From contig JAVBPB010000142.1 of assembly GCA_031549965.1 (NCBI GenBank), positions 1 to 41,339 on the forward strand: DNA of 41,339 nt, written 5' to 3'. A program made the position numbers and the translations under genes. The notes under the pieces were generated by a model. The model had not been told where the DNA came from, searched no databases, and saw only the letters and a program-made list of their open reading frames with translations. Below are positions 1-7,860 of this stretch, piece by piece; positions within the stretch are counted from its first letter, which is position 1; each line of letters starts with the position of its first letter. This DNA is from JAVBPB01 sp031549965 (GTDB lineage Bacteria; Bacillota; Clostridia; Lachnospirales; Lachnospiraceae).

Positions 1-221
1 ATGAAAAAATCATTATAAGCCATGGAAATGAGACTATGATGCTTTTTCATAGGCTCATTGGAATGTTTGGCTTATCTGATTTTTTCATAAATTATAATGT
101 TTTTCTGAGGGGGCGGTATCTAAATGGCAATGCGTTCGTTATACAAAAACCTTAAGTTAGCAAGATTGGCAGTGAAAAATAACAGTTAAATAAAAAAATT
201 TAAAAAAAGTTAAAAAAAGTG

Positions 222-250
222 TTGACATTATCATTGCCATAGTATATAAT
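222..250 (+). promoter_or_regulatory. sigma-A promoter of the tRNA operon
   Basis: TTGACA (222-227), a 17-bp spacer and TATAAT (245-250) give a perfect consensus promoter 33 bp before the first tRNA. The remainder of 1-282 holds an imperfect inverted repeat (16-74, arms starting TAAGCC and ending GGCTTA) and a possible 21-codon ORF at 124-189 that I do not call as a gene. Confidence 0.9.
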
Positions 251-282
251 AAATCTTGCGTTGCAGATAATGTAAAACACAA

Positions 283-357
283 CGGGGTGTGGCTCAGCTT
301 GGCTAGAGCGCTTGATTTGGGATCAAGAGGTCGCAGGTTCGAATCCTGTCACCCCGA
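283..357 (+). tRNA. tRNA-Pro (UGG)
   Basis: Acceptor stem CGGGGTG/CACCCCG closes a full cloverleaf. The anticodon stem CTTGA/TCAAG holds loop TTTGGGA, so the anticodon is TGG. The T-loop is TTCGAAT. No CCA is encoded. It is the first of seven clustered tRNAs transcribed from the promoter at 222-250. Confidence 0.95.
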
Positions 358-362
358 CTCCT

Positions 363-433
363 GCGGGTGTAGTTCAATGGTAGAACACTAGCCTTCCAAG
401 CTAGATACGTGGGTTCGATTCCCATCACCCGCT
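363..433 (+). tRNA. tRNA-Gly (UCC)
   Basis: Acceptor stem GCGGGTG/CACCCGC. The anticodon stem CTAGC/GCTAG holds loop CTTCCAA, giving TCC. The T-loop is TTCGATT. It lies 5 nt after tRNA-Pro, and no CCA is encoded. Confidence 0.95.
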
Positions 434-494
434 TCTTATTTATGCAATGAATTAGACAAGCATTGAATGAATATAAGTAAGAAAATGGGTAGCT

Positions 495-568
<74 letters not shown>

Positions 569-579
569 TTTTCAAATAT

Positions 580-654
580 GGTGGGTATTGTGTAGTTGGT
601 TAACGCGCCGGATTGTGGTTCCGGAGATCGTGGGTTCGAGTCCCACTATCCACC
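580..654 (+). tRNA. tRNA-His (GUG)
   Basis: Acceptor stem GTGGGTA/TATCCAC, with an encoded G at -1 (580) facing discriminator C (654), which is the histidine identity pair. The anticodon stem CCGGA/TCCGG holds TTGTGGT, giving GTG. Confidence 0.95.
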
Positions 655-676
655 TTTGTATCAAAGATACTAATAA

Positions 677-748
677 TGGGCTATCGCCAAGCGGTAAGGC
701 ACAGGACTTTGACTCCTGCAGTCGCTGGTTCAAATCCAGCTAGCCCAG
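677..748 (+). tRNA. tRNA-Gln (UUG)
   Basis: Acceptor stem TGGGCTA/TAGCCCA. The anticodon stem CAGGA/TCCTG holds loop CTTTGAC, giving TTG. The T-loop is TTCAAAT. Confidence 0.95.
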
Positions 749-768
749 CTTAATTAAGAAACCATTAC

Positions 769-841
769 GGGATACTAGCTCAGTCGGTAGAGCACTAGAC
801 TTTTAATCTAGGTGTCCCGGGTTCGAACCCCGGGTGTCTCA
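769..841 (+). tRNA. tRNA-Lys (UUU)
   Basis: Acceptor stem GGGATAC/GTGTCTC contains two G-T pairs. The anticodon stem CTAGA/TCTAG holds loop CTTTTAA, giving TTT. Confidence 0.94.
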
Positions 842-884
842 TTTATACATAAGTCTTTGATTTGTGTATAAACAATTGTTATTA

Positions 885-964
885 GCGGATGTGGCGGAAT
901 TGGCAGACGCACTAGACTTAGGATCTAGCGGGTGACCGTGGGGGTTCGACTCCCTTCATCCGCA
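885..964 (+). tRNA. tRNA-Leu (UAG)
   Basis: Acceptor stem GCGGATG/CATCCGC. The anticodon stem CTAGA/TCTAG holds loop CTTAGGA, giving TAG. A long variable arm marks it as a class II tRNA. It is the last tRNA before the operon terminator. Confidence 0.95.
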
Positions 965-974
965 TTTTAACAAA

Positions 975-1020
975 CAACAAAAAACCTCAATCTTTTATAA
1001 AAGATTGAGGTTTTTTGTTG
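975..1020 (+). terminator. tRNA operon terminator
   Basis: A 22-bp perfect inverted repeat (975-996 and 999-1020) with core CCTCAATCTTTT/AAAAGATTGAGG. It is flanked by an A-run and a T-run, so it could act in both directions. Confidence 0.92.
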
Positions 1021-1061
1021 CCGACCTATAAAACATAATTCTGTTTAACAGGCTGAAAACA

Positions 1062-1090
1062 TTGTTTTTATATATCAATTGTGCTATACT
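1062..1090 (+). promoter_or_regulatory. promoter of the CBS-ACT / DJ-1 operon
   Basis: TTGTTT (1062-1067), a 17-bp spacer and TATACT (1085-1090). The leader of about 110 nt carries a 17-nt copy (1116-1132) of a sequence also found at the edge of the IS1182 remnant near 9643. Confidence 0.6.
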
Positions 1091-1212
1091 AAAACTATGC
1101 CAGAAGATATGGATAACTGAAAAAGTCCTTTTAATACAGTAAATTAAATCATACAGCTATATGGACTCCCTTTAAATATCTGCCTGACAAAAAAGAAAAA
1201 GGAGTGTTTATT

Positions 1213-1827
1213 ATGCGTGTTAAAACTATTATGATGCCTTTTGAACAAATCAACAGCATCCCTTATGATGCAACTATAAAAGAAGGATTGGATATATTAA
1301 ACAATGTAGGTATGCTATCTCTTCCGGTTACTAAAGGTAAAGAATTATATGGTGTAATTTTAAAACAAGACATCTATGAGGAATATTTTATTAATAATTT
1401 AAATATGAACGAATATTTGCAAGAAAAAATAACTAAGTTAATAAGAAGTGAATCTCCTTCAATTCATAGAAAAGCACCTATTGAAGAAGCGGCAGATTTA
1501 TTACAGAAACATAATTTAAGATTTCTCCCTGTAATTAACGAGTCAAATGAATTAGACGGAATTGTTACACATAAAGCAATATTTAAAGAATTCAAAAAGA
1601 TATTTGGAATAAAACATAGTAAAATAACTATATATACCCATGATTATAAAGGTTTGCTTGGTAAGATTGGAGAAATTATTGCAAGTGCTGGAGGCAATAT
1701 TAAAAATATTGTATTGCAAGATACTCAAACTATGGGGATCCAAGAAATTAATATTAGAGTGGATTGCAAAGACATAGAAAAGGTTATTAAATCACTTAAG
1801 AAAAATGGTTTTGATGTCAGGGAATAA
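1213..1827 (+). CDS. CBS-pair and ACT domain protein (AcuB-like)
   Basis: A 204-aa cytosolic protein. Two CBS repeats (about residues 1-55 and 70-130) form a Bateman module that in this family binds adenine nucleotides. A C-terminal ACT-like domain (about 140-204, starting KITIYTHDYKGLLGKIGEII) normally binds amino acids or other small ligands. The CBS-CBS-ACT layout is that of AcuB-like proteins; no acuA or acuC is adjacent, so a role in acetoin use is not supported. The frame is open from a GTG at 1204, but that codon overlaps the AAGGAG ribosome site (1199-1204). ATG 1213 is therefore chosen. The DJ-1 gene follows after 14 nt, suggesting co-transcription. Confidence 0.85.
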   Translation: MRVKTIMMPFEQINSIPYDATIKEGLDILNNVGMLSLPVTKGKELYGVILKQDIYEEYFINNLNMNEYLQEKITKLIRSESPSIHRKAPIEEAADLLQKHNLRFLPVINESNELDGIVTHKAIFKEFKKIFGIKHSKITIYTHDYKGLLGKIGEIIASAGGNIKNIVLQDTQTMGIQEINIRVDCKDIEKVIKSLKKNGFDVRE

Positions 1828-1841
1828 TTAAGGAGGTCAAT

Positions 1842-2387
1842 ATGAGCAAAGTATGCATATTTTTAGCTGACGGATTTGAAGAGATAGAAGGGCTTATGGT
1901 TGTGGATTTGCTTAGAAGAGCAACAATAGAAATAACCATGGTTTCCATAATGAACAGTTTAAATGTAGTAGGTTCTCATAATATATCTGTACTTGCAGAT
2001 ATGTTATTTGATGACATGAATTTTGAGGATGCTGATATGCTGGTTCTTCCGGGAGGAATGCCAGGAACTAAAAAATTAGGTAGTCATAATGGATTGGTAA
2101 ACCTTTTAAAGGAATTTAATGATAATAACAAAAAAATATCAGCAATATGTGCTGCACCCAGTGTTTTAGGAATGAATAATATTCTTAAGAATAAAAGGGC
2201 AACATGTTTTCCTGGATTTGAACCCCAACTAATAGGAGCAATCACTTGTGAGGACAGAGTAGTAAAGGATGGGAATATTATCACTAGTAAAGGACTTGGA
2301 ACAGCACTTGAATTTTCTTTAGAAATAATAAATGAATTAAAAGGAGAAGCAGAAAGTCTAAGAATTAAAGATTCTGTACAATTTTAA
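1842..2387 (+). CDS. DJ-1/PfpI family protein (YajL/ThiJ type)
   Basis: A 181-aa protein of the class I glutamine amidotransferase-like superfamily. Visible family features are the N-terminal strand with an acidic residue after the turn (ADGFEEIEG), the LPGGMPG loop near 70-76, and the nucleophile-elbow cysteine C103 in SAICAAPSVLG. Members have been assigned deglycase, chaperone or redox-stress roles, and the substrate cannot be read from sequence. An AAGGAGG site (1829-1835) precedes the ATG. It forms an operon with the CBS-ACT gene. Confidence 0.88.
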   Translation: MSKVCIFLADGFEEIEGLMVVDLLRRATIEITMVSIMNSLNVVGSHNISVLADMLFDDMNFEDADMLVLPGGMPGTKKLGSHNGLVNLLKEFNDNNKKISAICAAPSVLGMNNILKNKRATCFPGFEPQLIGAITCEDRVVKDGNIITSKGLGTALEFSLEIINELKGEAESLRIKDSVQF

Positions 2388-2436
2388 TTTATTATTTAAT
2401 AATATTATTTTAATCAAATATTAATCTTAACGTGCT

Positions 2437-2465
2437 TTACCTTAATGTTTTAGATATGATAAAAT
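2437..2465 (+). promoter_or_regulatory. possible promoter of the HAAS-domain gene
   Basis: TTACCT (2437-2442), a 17-bp spacer and TAAAAT (2460-2465), 50 bp before the gene. This is a weak match read by eye. Confidence 0.35.
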
Positions 2466-2514
2466 TAACTATAACTTTTTAATTTTTACGAGAGATAGTA
2501 ATGGAGGATGTACT

Positions 2515-2976
2515 ATGACAAAAGCTGAGTTTTTAAATACGTTAAGATTAGGTTTAATTGGAGAATTATCAGATAAAGAAATTATAAGCAACGTAAAATT
2601 TTATGAAGACTACATTACAGGTTCTGGTAAAAGTGAAGATGAAGTAATTTCTGAATTAGGGGACCCAAGGTTAATTGCCAAGACAATAATTGAAAGCCAC
2701 AAAATGTCACAAAGTGGTTCTGAGGATGAATACTCAAGTTATAATAATTGGGATAATTCTGGAGAAAAAAATTATCAGAACAAAACAAATGAATGGAATA
2801 ATCAAAGTAAAAGTTCTAAATTTAAATCAAATATTAAAAAAATCTTTTCAATTATACTTTTTGTATTCATATTTTTACTAATTCTAAGAATTGGGGGATT
2901 TATATTAAGACTTCTGTTTCCAATTATACTTATTGGAATAGTTTTAGGATTTATTATTAGATTGTTTAAAAGATAG
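2515..2976 (+). CDS. HAAS-domain membrane protein (DUF1700-like)
   Basis: 153 aa. Residues 1-60 match the HAAS helical domain, with the typical LSDKEI..VKFYEDYI and GDPRLIAKTI stretches. A polar N/S-rich linker follows (about 65-100), then one or two hydrophobic helices (about 103-150) rich in I/L/F. Proteins of this kind usually pair with PadR-type regulators or envelope systems, but no PadR gene is adjacent, so its role is unknown. GGAGG (2502-2506) precedes ATG. The DUF6440-like gene follows after 52 nt and is probably co-transcribed, ending at the hairpin at 3236. Confidence 0.75.
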   Translation: MTKAEFLNTLRLGLIGELSDKEIISNVKFYEDYITGSGKSEDEVISELGDPRLIAKTIIESHKMSQSGSEDEYSSYNNWDNSGEKNYQNKTNEWNNQSKSSKFKSNIKKIFSIILFVFIFLLILRIGGFILRLLFPIILIGIVLGFIIRLFKR

Positions 2977-3028
2977 CATAAGAGATCTAATTTCACGAAT
3001 TTATATAATGTATGGAGGTAATTGAAAA

Positions 3029-3202
3029 ATGAGCAATAAAAGATTTGAAATTATTGAAAAAGAGAGTCAAGGAATTTCAAAAGAGATTAGTATTTTGCGT
3101 GATAAAGTTACAGGAGTAAATTATGTGTTTTTCTTGAGTGGTTACGGGGGAGGATTAACGCCTTTACTTGATAGAGATGGTAAACCAATTGTAACCCAGT
3201 AG
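3029..3202 (+). CDS. small DUF6440-like protein
   Basis: A 57-aa ORF. It starts MSNKRFEIIEKE and continues with ILRDKVTGVNYVFF and GGGLTPLLDRDGKPIV, which is the pattern of the DUF6440 family: a small beta-rich protein whose conserved end is GLTPLLD.DGKP. GGAGG (3015-3019) sits 9 nt before the ATG. The function of the family is unknown. It lies between the HAAS-domain gene and a strong terminator, so it belongs to that transcript. Confidence 0.75.
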   Translation: MSNKRFEIIEKESQGISKEISILRDKVTGVNYVFFLSGYGGGLTPLLDRDGKPIVTQ

Positions 3203-3235
3203 TATAAACATCTTAATAAAAAATAGATTTACGGC

Positions 3236-3272
3236 AATAGAGTAGATATCAAAAATAGCTACTCTATTTTTT
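3236..3272 (+). terminator. terminator after the DUF6440-like gene
   Basis: AATAGAGTAG (3236-3245) pairs with CTACTCTATT (3259-3268) and is followed by a T-run. Confidence 0.85.
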
Positions 3273-3312
3273 CATGAAAGTTATAAAATTATGAGAAAAT
3301 AAATAAAAAATG

Positions 3313-3341
3313 TTGAAAGATATAAAAAATATTGTTATAAT
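3313..3341 (+). promoter_or_regulatory. promoter of the PilZ gene
   Basis: TTGAAA (3313-3318), a 17-bp spacer and TATAAT (3336-3341). The leader is about 95 nt. Confidence 0.75.
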
Positions 3342-3439
3342 GAAAAAGTAATAGGAACATATTGACAACTTTTGTTTAATAGATGTAATATTTTAAAGGA
3401 TTTTTATCAAGAAAGTACATAAAGTAAGGAGTGGAAGTA

Positions 3440-3814
3440 GTGCAGAGTGGATATGAAAGGCGTAAGTTTAAGAGGTTGCCAATAGAGCTTATTCTTGAAA
3501 TTGATAAGTTGTATAAACAAAATTATGTAGTAATTAATATGTCAAATACAGAAATAGAAGTGTTTGATATTTCAAAAACTGGTTTAGGATTTTTTGCACA
3601 TGATAAATTGCCTATTGGATATTATTTTAATGCTAAGATAAAACTTGGCGAAAGTGATTATTTTTATGCGGTAATTAAAATTGTAAGAAGCTCCGCTCAA
3701 AATGAAGGTATAATAATATATGGTTCAGAATTTGTTGGTTTGGCACCATTCCTTGCTAATAAAATTGATGATTACGAAAAGAAACTTCAAGGTAATTTGC
3801 ACTACTATTTTTAA
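3440..3814 (+). CDS. single-domain PilZ protein
   Basis: A 124-aa cytosolic protein made of one PilZ domain. The RxxxR cyclic-di-GMP loop is present (ERRKFKR near the N terminus), as is the D-x-S-x-x-G motif (DISKTGLGF), so ligand binding is likely intact. Such proteins relay cyclic-di-GMP levels to motility or envelope targets. A GGDEF/EAL protein (28563-31814) and a CheW (9037-9498) in the same window fit that context. The frame is open from GTG 3431, but that codon overlaps the AAGGAG site (3426-3431). GTG 3440 has normal spacing and is chosen. It is monocistronic, with its own promoter and terminator. Confidence 0.85.
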   Translation: MQSGYERRKFKRLPIELILEIDKLYKQNYVVINMSNTEIEVFDISKTGLGFFAHDKLPIGYYFNAKIKLGESDYFYAVIKIVRSSAQNEGIIIYGSEFVGLAPFLANKIDDYEKKLQGNLHYYF

Positions 3815-3826
3815 TATTTTGCAATT

Positions 3827-3862
3827 AAGGCTATCTTAAATATATATTTAGGATGGCTTTTT
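3827..3862 (+). terminator. terminator after the PilZ gene
   Basis: AAGGCTATCTTAAA pairs with TTTAGGATGGCTT, with one bulged G and two G-T pairs, and is followed by five T. Confidence 0.75.
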
Positions 3863-4095
3863 ATATTATAGGAAATGCTCACCTGTAGAAGTTGTTAAAT
3901 TGAAAAAGGGGAATTACCCGTAGACCCTTTCTTATATACTAATTTGTATTGTTGATATATTTATCAAATTTACTGTAAATTAAAATATTAAATATTCCTT
4001 GACAATGAAAAAATTGTGCATATTACACAAAAAACTAGTGACGTATTGTATTAATAGAAGAAATGAAGATTGTTTAAATAAAAATTATACCAAGT

Positions 4096-4179
4096 TTATC
4101 CACAATATTTTTGCTCATTTTACAGCCTAAATGAGTTATACACAAAGTTATCAACAATATCCACAGTTTTTTTTCCACA
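4096..4179 (+). promoter_or_regulatory. cluster of five DnaA boxes
   Basis: Five nonamers in the same orientation: TTATCCACA (4096-4104, perfect), TTATACACA (4136-4144, fits TTATNCACA), TTATCAACA (4148-4156), ATATCCACA (4157-4165) and TTTTCCACA (4171-4179), the last three with one mismatch each. An almost pure A/T stretch follows to about 4430. The layout resembles a replication origin or a DnaA-titration site. The gap 3863-4534 holds no gene. It also contains a small possible hairpin (about 3904-3930) and the hpf promoter. Confidence 0.65.
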
Positions 4180-4414
4180 ATAGAGGACAAATTTTTTTTG
4201 TCAAGAAAAACAAATGTTTTGTAATTTGTGATATTTCGTCAAAAATATAAAAGAATTTTAATTTTTTTATTGACAAAATAAAAATCAAATAATAGCTTAT
4301 ATAGTAAAATATTATCGAAAATTTGATAATTATTATAGGAATAAAACAGATAAGTCAATACAATTTAAAAAATTATAAAAGAAAAATAAAATATATAATA
4401 TTTTATCAAAATAC

Positions 4415-4442
4415 TTGAAAGTAACCCGATATATGGTATAAT
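4415..4442 (+). promoter_or_regulatory. hpf promoter
   Basis: TTGAAA (4415-4420), a 16-bp spacer and TATAAT (4437-4442), about 90 bp before the start codon. Confidence 0.7.
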
Positions 4443-4534
4443 ATTATTACAAAGATTTAAATCACATATTTTTATGTTCTAAAGCACTTAGAAACTATGT
4501 TTCTAAAGAAAGACACGAAAGGGAGTTGGACATT

Positions 4535-5062
4535 ATGCGTTATATTATTAGCGGAAAAAACATTGACGTGACAGAAGGATTAAAGACAGCAGTTTATGAG
4601 AAGATTGGGAAACTAGAAAAGTATTTCACTCCTGAAACAGAAGTTCATCTAACATTAAGCGTTGAAAAAGACAGACAAAAAATTGAAGTTACTATACCAG
4701 TGAAAGGAAACATAATAAGAGCAGAGCAAGTTAGTAATGATATGTACGTTTCAATAGATTTAGTCGAAGAAATTATTGAACGTCAATTAAAAAAATATAA
4801 GAATAAAATAGTAGATAAAAAACAAGCAAACGGGCATTTTCAGGATTCTTATATTGAAAAAGAGTATAAAGAAGATGATTCCATTGAGATTGTAAGATCT
4901 AAAAGATTTGCCATGAAGCCAATGGACGCAGAAGAAGCCTGTGTACAGATGGAATTACTAGGACATAATTTTTTTGTATTTCGTAATGCGGAAACAGATG
5001 AAGTTAATGTAGTTTATAAAAGAAAAGGAAACACCTATGGTTTAATAGAACCAGAATTCTAA
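4535..5062 (+). CDS. hpf: long-form ribosome hibernation promoting factor
   Basis: A 175-aa ribosome-associated factor. The N-terminal S30AE domain (about 1-100, starting MRYIISGKNIDVTEGLK) binds the small subunit at the decoding centre. A linker and a C-terminal dimerisation domain (about 115-175, with RFAMKPMDAEEACVQMELLG and FFVFRNAETDEVNVVYKRK) make it the long form that joins 70S into 100S ribosomes. The frame extends to TTG 4526, but that codon abuts the GGGAG site (4521-4525). ATG 4535 is the correct start. It has its own promoter and a strong terminator, and it sits before secA-prfB, a common Firmicutes arrangement. Confidence 0.95.
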   Translation: MRYIISGKNIDVTEGLKTAVYEKIGKLEKYFTPETEVHLTLSVEKDRQKIEVTIPVKGNIIRAEQVSNDMYVSIDLVEEIIERQLKKYKNKIVDKKQANGHFQDSYIEKEYKEDDSIEIVRSKRFAMKPMDAEEACVQMELLGHNFFVFRNAETDEVNVVYKRKGNTYGLIEPEF

Positions 5063-5067
5063 AAATT

Positions 5068-5092
5068 AAAGCCCTCGTTTCGAGGGCTTTTT
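5068..5092 (+). terminator. hpf terminator
   Basis: AAAGCCCTCG/CGAGGGCTTT, a 10-bp stem with a 3-nt loop, followed by T-residues. Confidence 0.95.
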
Positions 5093-5153
5093 ATAATATT
5101 GTTCTAAACAGAAATATTCACAAATTCTTTTTACAATGATAGGCAAAAATTTC

Positions 5154-5182
5154 TTGAATCATTATTCTTTAAGTGATATACT
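5154..5182 (+). promoter_or_regulatory. secA-prfB promoter
   Basis: TTGAAT (5154-5159), a 17-bp spacer and TATACT (5177-5182), about 90 bp before secA. Confidence 0.65.
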
Positions 5183-5271
5183 AATGTTGCAATCAATTTT
5201 ATACTAATAATTATATTAATTATAATTGTATATACTACATTTATTAAAATAAAAAACAGGAGTGGAAAAAT

Positions 5272-7839
5272 ATGGGATTATTTGACAAAGTATTTGGTAC
5301 ACATAGCGATAGAGAATTAAAAATTGTAAAACCAATTGTGGATCAGATAGAAGCATTAGAACCGGAATATGAAGCACTATCAGACGAAAAACTAAAAGCT
5401 AAAACAGTTGAATTTAAAAACAGGTTAAAAAACGGAGAAACGTTAGATGATATATTAGTTGAGGCCTTTGCAACTGTAAGAGAAGCTTCTAAAAGAACAC
5501 TTGGAATGAGACATTACAGAGTGCAGCTTATTGGTGGTGTAATACTTCATCAAGGAAGAATATCAGAAATGCGTACAGGTGAAGGTAAAACATTAGTATC
5601 AACTTTGCCAGCATACCTAAATGCACTTTCAGAAAAAGGCGTTCATGTAGTTACGGTTAATGATTACCTTGCAAAACGTGATGCTGAGTGGATGGGGCAG
5701 ATTCATGAATTTTTAGGCTTAAAAGTTGGTGTGGTTCTAAACCACATGGAAAGTGAAGAAAGACGTGAAGCATATAATTGTGATATTACCTATGCTACGA
5801 ACAATGAATTAGGTTTTGATTATCTAAGAGATAATATGGTCATATACAAAGAGCAATTAGTTCTAAGAGATTTAAATTACGCTATAATTGACGAGGTTGA
5901 CTCGGTTTTAATTGATGAAGCAAGAACGCCACTTATAATTTCAGGCCAAAGCGGTAAATCTACTAAGCTATATGAGGCATGTGACATACTTGCTTCACGT
6001 TTGGTAAAAGGTACAACAAGCGGTGAATTAACAAAAATGGCAGCAATTATGAGAGAAGAAATTGAAGAAGACGGTGACTTTATTGTTAATGAAAAAGATA
6101 AAGTTGTAAACCTTACAGCAGAAGGTATTAAAAAGGTTGAAAGCTTCTTTAACATAGAGAACTTAGCAGATCCTGAACATCTTGAAATCCAGCATAATAT
6201 TATTTTGGCTTTAAGGGCACATAACTTAATGTTTCGTGATAAGGATTATGTTGTTAAGGACGATGAAGTTTTAATTGTAGACGAATTCACTGGAAGAATT
6301 ATGCCAGGAAGACGATATTCAGATGGTTTACATCAGGCAATTGAAGCTAAAGAGCATGTAAAGGTAAAAAGAGAAAGTAAAACTTTGGCAACAATTACAT
6401 TCCAAAATTTCTTTAACAAATATGATAAAAAATCAGGTATGACAGGTACAGCTCTTACAGAGGAAAAGGAATTCAGGGACATATATGGTATGGACGTTAT
6501 TGTTATTCCAACTAATGAGCCTGTTGCAAGAATTGATCATCAGGATGCTGTTTATAAAACTAAGAAAGAAAAATTAGGAGCAGTAATAAATGACATTATA
6601 GAATCACATAAAAAGGGTCAGCCGGTTTTAGTAGGTACAATCACAATTGAATCATCTGAAGAGATTAGTGATATGCTAAAAAAACGAGGAATTGTCCATA
6701 AGGTTTTAAATGCTAAGTTTCATGAATTGGAAGCAGAAATAGTTGCTGACGCAGGTCAAAGAGGTGCGGTTACTATAGCAACAAACATGGCAGGTCGTGG
6801 TACTGACATTAAGCTTACAGAAGGAGTTGCAGAGCTTGGAGGGCTTAAAATAATCGGTACAGAAAGACATGAGTCAAGACGTATTGATAATCAGTTAAGA
6901 GGTCGTGCAGGTCGACAAGGAGATCAGGGTGAATCTAAGTTTTATATAAGTATTGAAGATGATTTAATGCGATTATTTGGTCAGGAAAGATTAATGAATA
7001 TGTTTAATTCTGTGGGTCTTCCTGAAGGAGAAGAGTTACAACATAAAATGTTAACTGGTGCAATAGAACGAGCTCAGAAAAAGATTGAAAACAATAACTA
7101 TGGAGTTCGTAAAAATCTTCTTGAATATGATCAGGTAATGAATGAACAAAGAGAAATAATATATGCAGAAAGAAGAAAAGTGCTTGATGGAGAAAGCATG
7201 AGAGATTCTATTTACAAGATGATTACTGATTGTGTAGACAGTGCAGTTGATACCTGTATATCAGATGATCAGGTTGCTGATGATTGGGACTTACAAGAAT
7301 TAAACACTTTATTGCTTCCAATAGTACCTCTTAAGCCAGTAGAACTTACAACCGAGCAAAAAGCACGTATTAAGAAAAATGAACTAAAACAGCAGTTAAA
7401 AGAAGCAGCAGTTAAATTATATGAAGATAAAGAAGCTGAATTTTCAGAAATAGAACATCTTCGAGAAATAGAACGTGTAATTTTACTAAAGGTAATTGAT
7501 ATAAAATGGATGGATCACATTGATGATATGGATCAATTACGTCAGGGAATCGGTCTTCAAGCCTATGGCCAAAAAAATCCGCTAGTTGAGTATAAATTCA
7601 GCGGTTTTGATATGTTTGACGAGATGACTACAGCAATCAGGGAAGAAACTGTAAAAGCACTGCTTCACGTTAGAATAGAGCAAAATGTTGAACGTGAACA
7701 GGTTGCAAAAGTTACAGGAACAAATAAAGATGAAACTGTTCAACAAGGACCATACAAAAGAAAGCAGGCAAAAATTGGAAGAAATGAACCATGCCCATGT
7801 GGAAGTGGTAAAAAGTACAAACAATGTTGTGGCCAATAA
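5272..7839 (+). CDS. secA: SecA preprotein translocase ATPase
   Basis: 855 aa, full length. It is the ATPase motor that pushes preproteins through SecYEG at the membrane. Walker A GEGKT lies at about 103-107 and the DEVD Walker B box at about 207-210 (IDEVDSVLIDEARTP). The second helicase domain has TNMAGRGTDIKL and QLRGRAGRQGDQGES. The C-terminal SEC-C zinc motif (IGRNEPCPCGSGKKYKQCCG, last 21 residues) is intact and binds SecB or ribosomes in this family. AGGAG precedes the ATG by a normal distance. prfB follows after 21 nt. Confidence 0.98.
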   Translation: MGLFDKVFGTHSDRELKIVKPIVDQIEALEPEYEALSDEKLKAKTVEFKNRLKNGETLDDILVEAFATVREASKRTLGMRHYRVQLIGGVILHQGRISEMRTGEGKTLVSTLPAYLNALSEKGVHVVTVNDYLAKRDAEWMGQIHEFLGLKVGVVLNHMESEERREAYNCDITYATNNELGFDYLRDNMVIYKEQLVLRDLNYAIIDEVDSVLIDEARTPLIISGQSGKSTKLYEACDILASRLVKGTTSGELTKMAAIMREEIEEDGDFIVNEKDKVVNLTAEGIKKVESFFNIENLADPEHLEIQHNIILALRAHNLMFRDKDYVVKDDEVLIVDEFTGRIMPGRRYSDGLHQAIEAKEHVKVKRESKTLATITFQNFFNKYDKKSGMTGTALTEEKEFRDIYGMDVIVIPTNEPVARIDHQDAVYKTKKEKLGAVINDIIESHKKGQPVLVGTITIESSEEISDMLKKRGIVHKVLNAKFHELEAEIVADAGQRGAVTIATNMAGRGTDIKLTEGVAELGGLKIIGTERHESRRIDNQLRGRAGRQGDQGESKFYISIEDDLMRLFGQERLMNMFNSVGLPEGEELQHKMLTGAIERAQKKIENNNYGVRKNLLEYDQVMNEQREIIYAERRKVLDGESMRDSIYKMITDCVDSAVDTCISDDQVADDWDLQELNTLLLPIVPLKPVELTTEQKARIKKNELKQQLKEAAVKLYEDKEAEFSEIEHLREIERVILLKVIDIKWMDHIDDMDQLRQGIGLQAYGQKNPLVEYKFSGFDMFDEMTTAIREETVKALLHVRIEQNVEREQVAKVTGTNKDETVQQGPYKRKQAKIGRNEPCPCGSGKKYKQCCGQ

Positions 7840-7860
7840 TAATTTAAAGAGGTGAAAGTA

